Positions 37,305-47,268 are shown, counted from the first letter of the stretch. The stretch: 64,000 nt of DNA from Thiomonas sp. X19 (GCF_900089495.1 NZ_LT605203.1:1362796-1426795); one strand, 5' to 3'. Notes: a model not told the origin generated them from the sequence alone. A program made the numbers and translations.

Positions 37305-40300
37305 ATGCTCCCCAAGCCTCGCCTCGTCAACCCGATTCCGCCCGTGCAGTTTCCTGCCGAGCTGCCCGTCAGCGGCCGGCGCGACGACATCGCCGCCGCC
37401 ATCGCCGCGCATCAGGTGGTCATCGTCTGCGGCGAGACCGGCTCGGGCAAGACCACGCAACTGCCGAAGATCGCGCTGGCGCTGGGCCGCGGGCTGGGTG
37501 CGGGTGGCAGCGGGCTGATCGGCCATACCCAGCCGCGCCGCCTGGCGGCGGTGACGGTGGCGCGGCGCATCGCCCAGGAAATCGGCACGCCGCTGGGCGA
37601 GCATGTCGGCTACAAGGTGCGCTTCGCCGACCGCTTCCAGCCTGGCGCCTCGGTGAAGCTGATGACCGACGGCATCCTGCTGGCCGAAACCCAGGGCGAT
37701 CCGCTGCTGCGCGCCTACGACACGCTCATCATCGACGAGGCGCATGAGCGCAGCCTCAACATCGACTTCCTGCTCGGCTACATCCGCAACATCCTGCCGC
37801 GCCGGCCGGACCTGAAAGTCGTCATCACTTCGGCCACCATCGATGCCGAGCGGTTTGCGCGGCATTTCGAAACCGCGCGCGGGCTGGCACCGGTCATTGA
37901 AGTATCGGGCCGGCTGTATCCGGTCGAAATGCGCTGGCGCCCCTATGGTGTGGATGCCCAGCCCCGTGCTGGCGCACCCGCTGCCGCAGAACTGGCACCC
38001 CGTGCTCAGGCGCAGCGCGAGGAGCGCGACTTGCACGCCGCCATCTGCGACGCGGTGGACGAACTCTGGCGCGAAGGCAGCGGCGACATCCTCGTGTTCC
38101 TGCCCGGCGAGCGCGAAATCCGCGAAGCCACCGAGGCGCTGCGCAAGCACCATCTCGACACCTCGCGGCGCGGCGTCGACATCCTGCCGCTGTACGCGCG
38201 GCTGTCGCAGGCCGAGCAGGACCACGTGTTCCAGAGTGGCGGCGGGCGGCGCGTGGTGCTGGCGACGAACGTGGCGGAAACCTCGCTCACGGTGCCGGGC
38301 ATCCGCTACGTGATCGATGCCGGCAGCGCGCGGGTGAAGCGCTACAGCTACCGGCAGAAGGTCGAGCAGTTGCAGGTCGAGCCGGTCAGCCAGGCGGCGG
38401 CCAACCAGCGCGCGGGGCGCTGCGGCCGCGTGGCCAACGGCATTTGCATCCGGCTGTATGACGAGGCTGATTTCAACGCCCGCCCGCGCTTCACCGACCC
38501 CGAAATCCTGCGCTCCTCGCTCGCCGCGGTGATTCTGCGCATGCAGGCGCTGGGGCTGGAGGGCATCGAGCAGTTTCCCTTCATCGACCCGCCGCCGCGC
38601 AAAGCCATTGCCGACGGCTACCAGTTGCTCAGCGAACTGGGCGCGGTGGATGCGCAAAACCAGCTCACCGAGGTGGGCCGCGAACTCGCCCGCCTGCCGC
38701 TGGATCCGCGCCTGGGCCGCATGATTCTGGAAGCGCGCAAGCTTGGCGCCTTGCATGAAGTCCTGATCATCGCCGCCGCACTCGCCGTGCAAGATCCGCG
38801 CGAACGCCCGGCCGACAGGCAGGAAGCCGCCGACACCGCGCACCGCCGCTTCGTCGAGGGCACGTCCGAACTGGCGGGCTGGCTGAAACTCTGGGCGCAT
38901 TACCACGCGCTGGTGGCGCATAAAAAATCCAACCGCAAGCTGCACGATCAGTTGCGCGCCGAATTCCTCTCACCCATGCGCATGCGCGAGTGGCACGACA
39001 TCCACAGCCAGTTGCTCACTGTGGCGGCGGAGCAGGGGTGGCGGGTCGATCCAAGTCAAGCGCCGGGCCGCCAGTCGCCAGAGTCGACTGGCCTTCGTGC
39101 CGTCCAAGCCCGCGCAGGCGGCCTTGGAGCCGCGGCGCTCAGCCCCAAGTCTGACTTGCCCCCTCGGGGGGCGGGCGCCGCGAGCGGCGACCTGGGGGCT
39201 GTTCCATCCATTGCGGCCAGTGATGAAAACGTCCACCTGAGCTTGCTGGCGGGGCTGCTCGGCAATGTCGGCTGCAAGGCGGATGACGGGCCGCATTATT
39301 TGGGCGCGCGCGGCATCAAATTCCTCATCCATCCGTCGTCGCCCATCGGCCGCAAGGCCGGGCGCTGGGTGATGGCGGCGGAGCTGGTGGAAACCACGCG
39401 GTTGTACGCGCGCGGCGTGGCGCGCATCGAGCCGCCGTGGATCGAGCGTGTCGGCGCGCATCTGCTGCAAAAAACCCTGCTGGAGCCGCATTGGGAAAAG
39501 ACGCCGGCGCAGGTGGTGGCGTTCGAGCGCGCCACGCTGTATGGCCTGGTGGTCTACAACCAGCGCCGCATCGACTTCGGCCGTGTGAATCCGGCGCAGG
39601 CCCGCGAGCTGTTCATCCGCCACGCCCTGGTGGAAGGCGAGTGGGATTGCCGCTGGCCGTTTTTCGCCCACAACCGCAAGCTCATTGCCCAGGTCGAGGC
39701 GCTGGAAGACAAGGCGCGGCGGCGCGACGTGCTGGTGGACGAAGCCTTGATCGAAGCCTTTTACGAGCGCTTCATTCCGCCCGACGTGTTTGGCGGCACC
39801 AGCTTCGACACCTGGTATCGCCAGGCCAGCAAGGCCCAGCCGCGCCTGCTGTTCCTGGAGCGCGAAGCCCTGATGCGCCACGAGGCTGCCGGCATCACCA
39901 CCGAGGCCTTCCCCACGCGCCTGCGCATCGGCGCGCTGGAGATGCAACTGGCGTACAGCTTCGACCCCGGCGGCGCGCGCGACGGCGTGACGGCCACCGT
40001 GCCGCTGGCCGCGCTTAACCAGATTCCCGAGCAGCGCTTGGCCTGGCTGGTGCCCGGCATGCTGGCCGACAAGCTCACCGCCTTGCTCAAGAGCCTGCCG
40101 CAAAAACTGCGCTCGCGCCTGGTGCCGCTGCCCGACACCGTGCGCCGGTTCGCCGCAGTCTTGAGTGCGCCCGAGCGCTACGCCCAGGGCGAACTGCTCG
40201 ATGCCGTACGCGCCCTGGTGCGTGAGCACACCGGGCTGATTCCGCGCCCGGAAGACTTCAAGCTCGACACCCTGGGCCCGCATGTGCTGTTCAACCTGCG

Positions 40301-41399
40301 GGTGGTCGACGAGCAAGGGCGCCAACTGGGCATGAGCCGCAACCTCAGCCGTTTGCGCGCCGATCTCGCCGATGCCGCCCGCACCGCATTCCAGAACGCC
40401 GTGCGGGCACAAAGTGCGCAGGGCGCGGAACTGGAAACTGAGAACGGCCTTGCTGAACTGCCGGCGGCGCTGGCCGAGAGCAGCGCGCATCCCACCGAAA
40501 CTCCGGGGGCGGAGGCGCGCGTGGCAGCCTCGGCGCAGGCCGAACCACGCTACATCGACTGGACTTTTGGCGAACTTCCCGAACTGCTCGAAATGCGCCG
40601 TGGGCAGCAGGCCCTGGTGGGTTTCCCGGCGCTCATCGACCGTGGCGACCATGTGCAGCTCGACGTGTTCGATACCCCGGAGGCGGCAAGCCGGGCGCAC
40701 CGCGAAGGCCTGCGACGCCTGTTCGCGCTGCAGTTGCGCGAGCCGCTGAAAGCGGCCGAGAAAAACCTGCCGGATTTTCGGCAGGCCGCCATGCATTACA
40801 TGCCGCTGGGCGCGGCCGATGATTTGCGCCGGCAAATTCTGGACGCCGCGCTCGACCTGGCCTTTCTCGCCGACCCGCTGCCGGCGAATGCGGCCAGCTT
40901 TGCCGCGCGCCTCGCCGCCGGCCGTCCGCGGCTGCAGCTGCTGGCGCAGGAAATGGGCCGTCTGGCGGCAACCATCCTCGCCGAATGGCATGCCGCCAGC
41001 AAGAAGCTCGTTGCGTTCAAACCGCAGGCGGCGCTGCATGCCGACATCACCGCGCAGCTGCGGGCGCTGCTGCCCAGGCGCTTCATGCTCGAACTGCCCG
41101 CAACCCAACGCGCGCACCTGCCGCGCTACCTCAAAGCGGTGCAACTGCGCCTCGACAAGTTCCGCGCCGACCCTGCGCGCGACGCTCAGCGCCAGGCCGA
41201 GATGACTCCCTTGCTGGCGCGGCTCAGGCGCGAACTGCAGCAAGCGCAGCAGGGCGGTGCCAGCCCCGACCCGCAACTCGTGGAGCTGCGCTGGATGCTG
41301 GAGGAATTGCGCGTCGCCCTGTTCGCGCAGGAATTGCGTACGCCCACGCCGGTGTCGGTCAAGCGCGTGGAAAAAGCCTGGGGCCAGTGGCGGGCGTGA
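37305..41399 (+). CDS. hrpA: ATP-dependent RNA helicase HrpA
   Basis: A 1364-residue DEAH-box RNA helicase. Walker A is GETGSGKTTQ near residue 43, the DEAH box is DEAHERSLN near residue 145, motif III is SATID and motif VI is QRAGRCGR near residue 369. Helicase-associated, OB-fold and the long HrpA C-terminal domain follow. E. coli HrpA is reported to help release stalled ribosomes. About 55-60 residues near 583-638 have a composition foreign to the protein (Ser/Pro/Gly/Ala-rich) and coincide with palindromic DNA. Confidence 0.92.
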   Translation: MLPKPRLVNPIPPVQFPAELPVSGRRDDIAAAIAAHQVVIVCGETGSGKTTQLPKIALALGRGLGAGGSGLIGHTQPRRLAAVTVARRIAQEIGTPLGEHVGYKVRFADRFQPGASVKLMTDGILLAETQGDPLLRAYDTLIIDEAHERSLNIDFLLGYIRNILPRRPDLKVVITSATIDAERFARHFETARGLAPVIEVSGRLYPVEMRWRPYGVDAQPRAGAPAAAELAPRAQAQREERDLHAAICDAVDELWREGSGDILVFLPGEREIREATEALRKHHLDTSRRGVDILPLYARLSQAEQDHVFQSGGGRRVVLATNVAETSLTVPGIRYVIDAGSARVKRYSYRQKVEQLQVEPVSQAAANQRAGRCGRVANGICIRLYDEADFNARPRFTDPEILRSSLAAVILRMQALGLEGIEQFPFIDPPPRKAIADGYQLLSELGAVDAQNQLTEVGRELARLPLDPRLGRMILEARKLGALHEVLIIAAALAVQDPRERPADRQEAADTAHRRFVEGTSELAGWLKLWAHYHALVAHKKSNRKLHDQLRAEFLSPMRMREWHDIHSQLLTVAAEQGWRVDPSQAPGRQSPESTGLRAVQARAGGLGAAALSPKSDLPPRGAGAASGDLGAVPSIAASDENVHLSLLAGLLGNVGCKADDGPHYLGARGIKFLIHPSSPIGRKAGRWVMAAELVETTRLYARGVARIEPPWIERVGAHLLQKTLLEPHWEKTPAQVVAFERATLYGLVVYNQRRIDFGRVNPAQARELFIRHALVEGEWDCRWPFFAHNRKLIAQVEALEDKARRRDVLVDEALIEAFYERFIPPDVFGGTSFDTWYRQASKAQPRLLFLEREALMRHEAAGITTEAFPTRLRIGALEMQLAYSFDPGGARDGVTATVPLAALNQIPEQRLAWLVPGMLADKLTALLKSLPQKLRSRLVPLPDTVRRFAAVLSAPERYAQGELLDAVRALVREHTGLIPRPEDFKLDTLGPHVLFNLRVVDEQGRQLGMSRNLSRLRADLADAARTAFQNAVRAQSAQGAELETENGLAELPAALAESSAHPTETPGAEARVAASAQAEPRYIDWTFGELPELLEMRRGQQALVGFPALIDRGDHVQLDVFDTPEAASRAHREGLRRLFALQLREPLKAAEKNLPDFRQAAMHYMPLGAADDLRRQILDAALDLAFLADPLPANAASFAARLAAGRPRLQLLAQEMGRLAATILAEWHAASKKLVAFKPQAALHADITAQLRALLPRRFMLELPATQRAHLPRYLKAVQLRLDKFRADPARDAQRQAEMTPLLARLRRELQQAQQGGASPDPQLVELRWMLEELRVALFAQELRTPTPVSVKRVEKAWGQWRA
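39050..39215 (+). repeat. Palindrome-rich insert inside hrpA, resembling a translated intergenic repeat
   Basis: Inside hrpA this stretch contains close inverted repeats: CAGTCG...CGACTG near 39071-39091, CCCCCTCGGGGGG near 39159-39171 and CGCCGCGAGCGGCG near 39176-39189. The encoded residues interrupt a conserved part of the helicase between GWRVD and ENVHLSLL. The GC-palindromic layout resembles the G/C-run hairpin repeat found twice at 55.6 kb. It keeps the hrpA frame open. Confidence 0.5.
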
Positions 41400-41424
41400 G
41401 TCTTTTGGGCGTGCCATCCGCGAT

Positions 41425-41438
41425 CTTCAAATTTGAAG
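41425..41438. promoter_or_regulatory. Perfect 14-bp palindrome upstream of the permease operon
   Basis: CTTCAAATTTGAAG lies just after the hrpA stop codon and about 195 bases upstream of the DUF3311/mctP pair, in otherwise GC-rich DNA. It could be an operator for a regulator of monocarboxylate uptake. No protein partner can be named. Confidence 0.3.
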
Positions 41439-41633
41439 TGTGGCGCCGCTGCATCCCGATTACCCGTGATTACCCTTAAAACATGACATTCCGTTACATG
41501 GATCACACCCGGTCACCGCGATTCTGTCGCGTTTGAATCTAACCTTTGACGAACAAGCGCGAACGGCATCACCCGCCCGAAGCGCCAACCACCTGCGGAG
41601 ATCCCGCAGCATTCAACTTTGGAGGCGACATTC

Positions 41634-41855
41634 ATGTCCAAGCCCAACTCGGTGCGCAAGCTCGGGCCGCTGCAGGTCATCCTGCTGGCGATTCCCTGCA
41701 TTGCCGTGCTCATCGTTCCCTATTTCAACGTGCTCGAACCGAGCCTCTTCGGCATTCCCTTCTTCTACTGGTGGCAACTGATGTGGGTGCCGCTGTCCGG
41801 TGTGTTCATCGCCATCGTCTACAAGATGGTCGTGCCTGCTGGTAGCGGAGACTGA
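41634..41855 (+). CDS. DUF3311 small membrane protein, partner of the MctP permease
   Basis: A 73-residue protein with two hydrophobic helices (VILLAIPCIAVLIVPYF and a second ending MVVPAG), matching the DUF3311 family that is routinely encoded just before a sodium:solute symporter. The start at 41634 has GGAGG nine bases upstream. The 5-bp gap to mctP indicates one transcription unit and probably one membrane complex. Confidence 0.82.
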   Translation: MSKPNSVRKLGPLQVILLAIPCIAVLIVPYFNVLEPSLFGIPFFYWWQLMWVPLSGVFIAIVYKMVVPAGSGD

Positions 41856-41860
41856 ACGCC

Positions 41861-43402
41861 ATGAACATCGTCGCAACCGTCGTTTTCATCGGCCTGTTCC
41901 TGTTCATCACCGTGCTGGGCTTCGTCTCGGCGCACTGGCGCAAGGGTGATATGTCGCACCTGCACGAGTGGGGCCTGGGTGGGCGCCGCTTTGGCTCCTG
42001 GATCACCTGGTTCCTCATTGGCGGTGACTTGTACACCGCCTACACCTTCATCGCGGTGCCGGCCCTGGTGTTCGGCGCCGGCGCCCTGGGCTTCTTTGCG
42101 CTGCCCTACACCGTGCTGGTGTATCCGCTGGTGTTCGCCATCCTGCCCCGACTGTGGATGGTGGCGCGCAAGCACAACTACATCACCGCGTCGGACTTCA
42201 TCGCCGGGCGTTACAACAGCCCGGGGCTGGCGCTGGCGATCGCCGTCACCGGCATCGTCGCCACCATGCCCTACATCGCGTTGCAACTGGTGGGTATCCA
42301 GGTGGTCATCGGCGGCCTGGGCTTCCCCGCCGGGCATGGATTGGTGAGCGAGCTGCCGCTGATCATCGCCTTCGTCATTCTGGCGGCGTTCACCTACACC
42401 AGCGGCCTGCGGGCGCCAGCGTCCATCGCCGTGGTGAAAGACCTGCTGGTCTATATCACGGTGATCGCGCTCATCGTCGTCGTGCCCATCAAGATGGGCG
42501 GCTTCGGCAACATCTTCGCCGCCATTCCGGCGAAAAAATTGCTGCTGCCCCCGATCAAGGACGGCAACACCGGGCTGATGTCGTTCTACGGCACCCTGGC
42601 TTTCGGCTCGGCGCTGGCGCTCATGCTCTACCCGCATGCCACCACCGCGGTGCTCGCCGCCAAGGGCCCCAACACCCTGCGGCGCAACTGGGTGTTCCTG
42701 CCCGCGTACTCCTTCGTGCTGGGGTTGATCGCCATGCTCGGTTATGTGGCCTATGCCTCCGGCATTGCCACGCTGCCTGACCTGGCACCGTACTTCAAAC
42801 AGTACGGCCCGCAGTTCGCCATGCCCGGCCTGCTGCTGCATTACTTCCCGAGCTGGTTCGTCGGGGTGGGCTTCGCGGCTGTGGCCATTGGCGCGCTGGT
42901 GCCGGCGGCCATCATGTCCATCGCCGCGGCCAATCTGTTCACCCGCAACATCTACAAGCCTTTCATCAACCCGCAATGCTCGGCGCAGAAAGAAACCGAC
43001 ATGGCCAAGCTGGTGTCCCTGGTGGTCAAGTTCGGCGCCCTGCTGTTCATCATCTTCCTGCCCTTGACCTATGCCATTCAGCTGCAACTGCTGGGCGGCA
43101 TCCTCATCCTGCAGACCTTCCCCGCCATCGTCTCCGGCATCTACACCCGCTGGTTCGATGCCAAGGCGCTGCTGCTGGGCTGGGCCGCTGGCCTGGCGTG
43201 GGGCATCTGGGCGGCCTCGCTCAACGGCTTCAAGACCTCGGGCTATGCGCTGCACATCGCCGGCATGGTGATTCCGGCCTACATCGGCCTGTATGCGCTG
43301 GTCGTGAATTTCGTCGTGGCCGTCGTCGCCACCATCGTCGTTCGGTTCTTGGGCATGGCCAACGACAAGGACGCGACGGTCGCGGCCGATTATGCGGGTT
43401 GA
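41861..43402 (+). CDS. mctP: Monocarboxylate permease MctP-like (sodium:solute symporter family)
   Basis: A 513-residue inner-membrane transporter of the SSS family with about 13 hydrophobic helices. The GRRFGSWITWFLIGGDLYTAYTF start region and the ITASDFIAGRYNSPG segment are typical of MctP, which takes up lactate, pyruvate, propionate and acetate in Rhizobium. The small DUF3311 protein upstream is its usual partner. Exact substrates are inferred. An intrinsic terminator follows. Confidence 0.85.
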   Translation: MNIVATVVFIGLFLFITVLGFVSAHWRKGDMSHLHEWGLGGRRFGSWITWFLIGGDLYTAYTFIAVPALVFGAGALGFFALPYTVLVYPLVFAILPRLWMVARKHNYITASDFIAGRYNSPGLALAIAVTGIVATMPYIALQLVGIQVVIGGLGFPAGHGLVSELPLIIAFVILAAFTYTSGLRAPASIAVVKDLLVYITVIALIVVVPIKMGGFGNIFAAIPAKKLLLPPIKDGNTGLMSFYGTLAFGSALALMLYPHATTAVLAAKGPNTLRRNWVFLPAYSFVLGLIAMLGYVAYASGIATLPDLAPYFKQYGPQFAMPGLLLHYFPSWFVGVGFAAVAIGALVPAAIMSIAAANLFTRNIYKPFINPQCSAQKETDMAKLVSLVVKFGALLFIIFLPLTYAIQLQLLGGILILQTFPAIVSGIYTRWFDAKALLLGWAAGLAWGIWAASLNGFKTSGYALHIAGMVIPAYIGLYALVVNFVVAVVATIVVRFLGMANDKDATVAADYAG

Positions 43403-43457
43403 CGGGACGCACAACCGCGCGTTCAACGACGTCGCCTGACGTCGCCGCAGCAGCACC

Positions 43458-43487
43458 AAGGGCCGGCCATGTCGGCCCTTGTTTTTT
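43458..43487 (+). terminator. Intrinsic terminator after mctP
   Basis: AAGGGCCG (43458-43465) pairs with CGGCCCTT (43473-43480) around a 7-base loop, followed by GTTTTTT. Confidence 0.85.
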
Positions 43488-43541
43488 GCGCGCCATGCTC
43501 ACGCATAATCAGTCTTCCCCGACGCCGCCCGACCCCATCCC

Positions 43542-43940
43542 ATGCTGCTCACCGCCGCGCTTGTGCTCATCGCCGCGCAACTGCCCATCGTCGCTGCCGG
43601 CATTGCCAAATCCGGGACCTTCCGCGCCGGGACCAACCGCTACGACAACAACGAGCCGCGCGCCTGGCTCGAGAACCATCCGGACCCGCGCCGCAGGCGG
43701 GCCAACGCGGCGCAGGCCAACACCTTCGAAGCCTTGCCCTTCCTGTTTGCCGCCGCCTTGTTCGCGCTCTATGGCCATGCCGATCTGGCCGTGGTCAACG
43801 GCCTGCTCATGGCCTGGGTGGCGTTGCGCGCCGTCTACCTCTGGCTGTATGTGAACGATCGCGCCAGCCTGCGCTCCACGGTCTGGTTCCTCGCCGTACT
43901 GGTCAACGTCGCCCTCTTGTTCGCACCGTTCTATGGCTGA
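43542..43940 (+). CDS. MAPEG-family membrane protein
   Basis: A 132-residue four-helix membrane protein of the MAPEG family (membrane-associated proteins in eicosanoid and glutathione metabolism). The conserved pattern includes DNNEPRAWLENHPDPRRRRANAAQANTFEALPFLFAA, here spread over residues 30-66, with later helices LAVVNGLLMAWVALRAVYLWLY. Bacterial members are poorly characterised; some have glutathione-transferase activity. Its end overlaps the CoA-transferase start by 8 bases. Confidence 0.82.
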   Translation: MLLTAALVLIAAQLPIVAAGIAKSGTFRAGTNRYDNNEPRAWLENHPDPRRRRANAAQANTFEALPFLFAAALFALYGHADLAVVNGLLMAWVALRAVYLWLYVNDRASLRSTVWFLAVLVNVALLFAPFYG

Positions 43941-45204
43941 TGCCGCAGCTTCCGCGCAGCCTGCTGCAGGGACCAGCCCGGGCCCGCTGGCCGGGCTGCG
44001 CGTCGTGGAACTCGGCAGCCTCATCGCCGGGCCTTTCGCCACCCGGCTGATGGCCGAGTTCGGCGCGGACGTGGTCAAGATCGAATCTCCCGCGCAAGGC
44101 GACGACCTCGGCGGCGACCAGCTGCGCACCTGGCGCAAGCTGCATGCTGGCACCTCGCTGTGGTGGGCGGCGCAGGCGCGCAACAAGCGCTGCATCACCG
44201 CCAACCTCAAGCACCCGCAGGGCCGCGACATCGTGCTGCGCTTGGCGGCGCAGGCCGATGTGCTGGTGGAGAACTTGCGCCCCGGCGCGCTGGAAAGACT
44301 CGGCCTCGGGTGGGACGAACTCAGTGCCGTCAACCCCAGCCTGGTGATGGTGCGCATCTCCGGCTTCGGCCAGACCGGGCCGATGCGCCAGCAGCCCGGT
44401 TTCGGCGCCATTGCCGAAGCCATGGGCGGCATGCGCTACCTCATCGGCGACCCCGACCGGCCGCCCATGCGCGCCAATTTGTCGCTGGGCGATTCCATCG
44501 CCGCTCTGCACGCCACCATGGGCGCGCTCATGGCCCTGCGCCACCGCGACGCCACCGGCGGGCGCTGGAACGGCAGCACCGGCGGCGCAGGCCAGGTGGT
44601 GGACGTGGCACTGACCGAGAGCGTGTTCAACCTGCTGGAAAGCACGCTGATGGAGTACAGCGCCGACGGCACCGTGCGCGAGCGCACGGGAACGAGCATT
44701 CCTGGCATCACGCCGTCCAACGTGTACCGCAGCCAGGGCGGCGAGTGGGTGCAGATATCAGGCAATGGCGACGCCATTTTCAAGCGCCTGATGCGCGCCA
44801 TCGGCCGGGTCGACATGGCCGAAGATGCGGGCCTGGCCAGCAATCAGGGCCGCATGCAGCGCGTCGGCGAGATCGACGCCGCCATCCAGACCTGGGCCGG
44901 GCAGCACGCCGCCGAGGCCATCGTGCAGACCATGCGCGCCGCCGAGGTGCCCGCAAGCCGCATCTACAGCATCAAGGATATCGTTCAAGACCCGCAGTTC
45001 CAGGCGCGCGGCATGATCGAACACCACCACCTGGCCGACGGCACCCCCATCGACCTGCCTGCTCCGGCTCCGCGCTTCTCTCTCACACCGGGCGCGACAC
45101 GCTGGCTGGGTCCGGCGCTGGGTGCGCACAACGATGGGGTCTTGCACGAGTTGGGTCTCACTGCAGCGGAAATCGCCGCTTTGCGAGATCAGGGCGTCAT
45201 CTGA
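43933..45204 (+). CDS. CaiB/BaiF family III CoA-transferase
   Basis: A 423-residue family III CoA-transferase. The N-terminal motif LRVVELGSLIAGPFATRLMAEFGADVVKIE and NLKHPQGRDI are typical, and the likely catalytic Asp lies in VDVALTESVFN. Such enzymes move CoA between carboxylic acids (succinate, oxalate, carnitine, aromatic acids), and the acid used here cannot be predicted. It is translationally coupled to the MAPEG gene and converges with purD. Confidence 0.87.
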   Translation: MADAAASAQPAAGTSPGPLAGLRVVELGSLIAGPFATRLMAEFGADVVKIESPAQGDDLGGDQLRTWRKLHAGTSLWWAAQARNKRCITANLKHPQGRDIVLRLAAQADVLVENLRPGALERLGLGWDELSAVNPSLVMVRISGFGQTGPMRQQPGFGAIAEAMGGMRYLIGDPDRPPMRANLSLGDSIAALHATMGALMALRHRDATGGRWNGSTGGAGQVVDVALTESVFNLLESTLMEYSADGTVRERTGTSIPGITPSNVYRSQGGEWVQISGNGDAIFKRLMRAIGRVDMAEDAGLASNQGRMQRVGEIDAAIQTWAGQHAAEAIVQTMRAAEVPASRIYSIKDIVQDPQFQARGMIEHHHLADGTPIDLPAPAPRFSLTPGATRWLGPALGAHNDGVLHELGLTAAEIAALRDQGVI

Positions 45205-45222
45205 ACCCGGCTTGGGGCGCGC

Positions 45223-46503
45223 TCAACGCTTGATCGCCCGCCAGCCGATGTCTTGCCGGAACTGCATGCCCTCGAAGGCGATCTGCCGCACGCCGACATA
45301 GGCGCGGGTTTGCGCCATGCGCACCGAGTCGCCCAGCGCGGTGACGGCCAGCACGCGGCCGCCGCTGGTGTGCAGTTTGCCCTCCTCCAGCCGGGTGCCG
45401 GCGTGGAAGACATGCAGATCGTCCGCGTGCTTGGGGATGCCGCTGATGGCGCCGCCCAGGCGCGGGGCTTCGGGGTAGCCGGGCGCGGCCATGACCACGG
45501 CCAGCGCGGTGCGCCGGTCCCACTGCAGTTCCATCTTGTCGAGCTTGCCGTCGATGGCGGCGTCGAACACGGTCACCAGATCGCTTTTCAGGCGCATCAG
45601 AATGGGCTGGGTTTCGGGGTCGCCCAGACGGCAGTTGAACTCCAGGGTCTTGGCGTGGCCTTGCGGGTCGATCATCAGCCCGGCGTAAAGAAAGCCGGTG
45701 TAGTCGTGCCCCTCGGCGGCCATGCCCTGCACCGTGGGCAGGATGATTTCGCGCATCACCCGCGCATGCACTTCGGGCGTCACCACCGGAGCCGGAGAGT
45801 ACGCGCCCATGCCGCCGGTGTTGGGGCCGCGGTCCTCGTCCTGCAGGCGTTTGTGGTCCTGGCTGGAAGCCAGGGGAACGACGTTGCGTCCGTCCACCAG
45901 CACGATGAAGCTGGCTTCTTCGCCGTCGAGAAAATCCTCGATCACCACCCGCGCGCCGTCTTCGCCATGCTGCACGCCGTAGGTGTTGTGCTCCAGCATG
46001 TCGGCCACGGCGGCGTGCGCGTCGGCCAGGGTGAGGGCCACGACCACGCCCTTGCCGGCGGCCAGGCCGTCGGCTTTCACCACCAGCGGTGCGCCGTGGG
46101 TGTCGATGTAGGCATGCGCCTCGGCTGCGTCGCTGAAGGTACGGTGGGCCGCGGTGGGAATGCCGTGGCGCGCCATGAAGGCCTTGGCGAAAGCCTTGGA
46201 GCTCTCAAGCTGGGCCGCGCCCTGCGTCGGGCCGAAGATGCGCAGGCGGCGCATGCGGAAGTAGTCGACGATGCCAGCGGCCAGCGGCGCCTCGGGGCCC
46301 ACCACGGTGAGGTGGATGTCTTCGGCGATGCAGAAATCGGCCAGTTGCTGCGGGTCGGTGATGGGCAGGTTTTCCACCCGCGTTTCCGTGGCCGTGCCGC
46401 CGTTGCCAGGCGCGACATACACCTTCTTGACGCGCGGCGATTGCGCCAGTTTCCAGGCCAGGGCATGTTCGCGCCCGCCCGAGCCGATGACCAGGATTTT
46501 CAT
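45223..46503 (-). CDS. purD: Phosphoribosylamine-glycine ligase PurD
   Basis: A 426-residue ATP-grasp enzyme catalysing the second step of purine biosynthesis. It begins MKILVIGSGGREHALAWKLAQS, with an ATP-grasp loop LVVKADGLAAGKGVVV near residue 140 and metal-binding EFNCRLGDPETQ near residue 290. Length is standard. It lies 42 bp downstream of the YebC gene on the same strand. Confidence 0.95.
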   Translation of the reverse strand: MKILVIGSGGREHALAWKLAQSPRVKKVYVAPGNGGTATETRVENLPITDPQQLADFCIAEDIHLTVVGPEAPLAAGIVDYFRMRRLRIFGPTQGAAQLESSKAFAKAFMARHGIPTAAHRTFSDAAEAHAYIDTHGAPLVVKADGLAAGKGVVVALTLADAHAAVADMLEHNTYGVQHGEDGARVVIEDFLDGEEASFIVLVDGRNVVPLASSQDHKRLQDEDRGPNTGGMGAYSPAPVVTPEVHARVMREIILPTVQGMAAEGHDYTGFLYAGLMIDPQGHAKTLEFNCRLGDPETQPILMRLKSDLVTVFDAAIDGKLDKMELQWDRRTALAVVMAAPGYPEAPRLGGAISGIPKHADDLHVFHAGTRLEEGKLHTSGGRVLAVTALGDSVRMAQTRAYVGVRQIAFEGMQFRQDIGWRAIKR

Positions 46504-46545
46504 GTGCGTGTTGGATGCAGGAGGCGTTGCCGGGCAGAAGGGCGT

Positions 46546-47268
46546 TCAGGGCAGCACGGCATTGTGGTCCACGCGCTGCACGTCGTCGAGGTCTTCGAGC
46601 GCGTCCACCAGCTTGTGCATGCGCTCGGCGTCGTCGCCGGCCAGTTCCACTTCCACGCTGGGCTTCATGCCGAGTTCGGCCAGTTCGGGCTTGAGCGCGG
46701 CGGCCTCGAAGGCCTTGCGCACCGCCTCGAAGTCGTGTGGATCGCAAATGACTTCGACGGAGCCGTCGTCCAGCGTGTTCACGTCCTCCGCACCGGCGTC
46801 GAGCGCGGCTTCCATCACCTTGTCCTCGCTCGTTCCCGGGGCGAACAGGAACTGGCCGCAATGCTTGAACTGGAACGCCACCGAGCCTTCGGTGCCCAGG
46901 TTGCCGCCAAGCTTGGACAGCGCATGCCGCACTTCGGCCACGGTGCGCACGCGATTGTCGGTCATGCAGTCGATGATCAGCGCCGCGCCACCGGGGCCGT
47001 AGCCCTCGTAGCGAATCTCCTCGTAATGCGCGCCATCCAGGTTGCCGGTGCCGCGGTCGACTGCGCGCCTGAGGTTGTCGGCCGGCATATTGGCTTCGCG
47101 CGCCTTGTCCATGGCCATGCGCAGGCGCGGGTTGGTGCCCACGTCGCCGCCGCCGAGCCTGGCGGCAACCGTCACTTCACGAATGATCTTGGTCCAGACC
47201 TTGCCGCGTTTTTCGTCCTGGCGGCCTTTGCGGTGCTGGATGTTGGCCCATTTGGAATGGCCGGCCAT
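46546..47268 (-). CDS. YebC/PmpR-family DNA-binding / translation-associated protein
   Basis: A 240-residue protein starting [20 protein letters not shown], the YebC signature, with three domains of the usual length. Family members are annotated as transcriptional regulators (PmpR), and recent work links some to relief of ribosome stalling at proline tracts. It precedes purD, a frequent arrangement in Burkholderiales. Confidence 0.92.
   Translation of the reverse strand: MAGHSKWANIQHRKGRQDEKRGKVWTKIIREVTVAARLGGGDVGTNPRLRMAMDKAREANMPADNLRRAVDRGTGNLDGAHYEEIRYEGYGPGGAALIIDCMTDNRVRTVAEVRHALSKLGGNLGTEGSVAFQFKHCGQFLFAPGTSEDKVMEAALDAGAEDVNTLDDGSVEVICDPHDFEAVRKAFEAAALKPELAELGMKPSVEVELAGDDAERMHKLVDALEDLDDVQRVDHNAVLP

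Noticed and set aside
41437..41460. Possible sigma-54 promoter (TGGCGCC...GC) upstream of mctP
   Set aside because: The -12 element TTGC is missing, so it does not fit the consensus.
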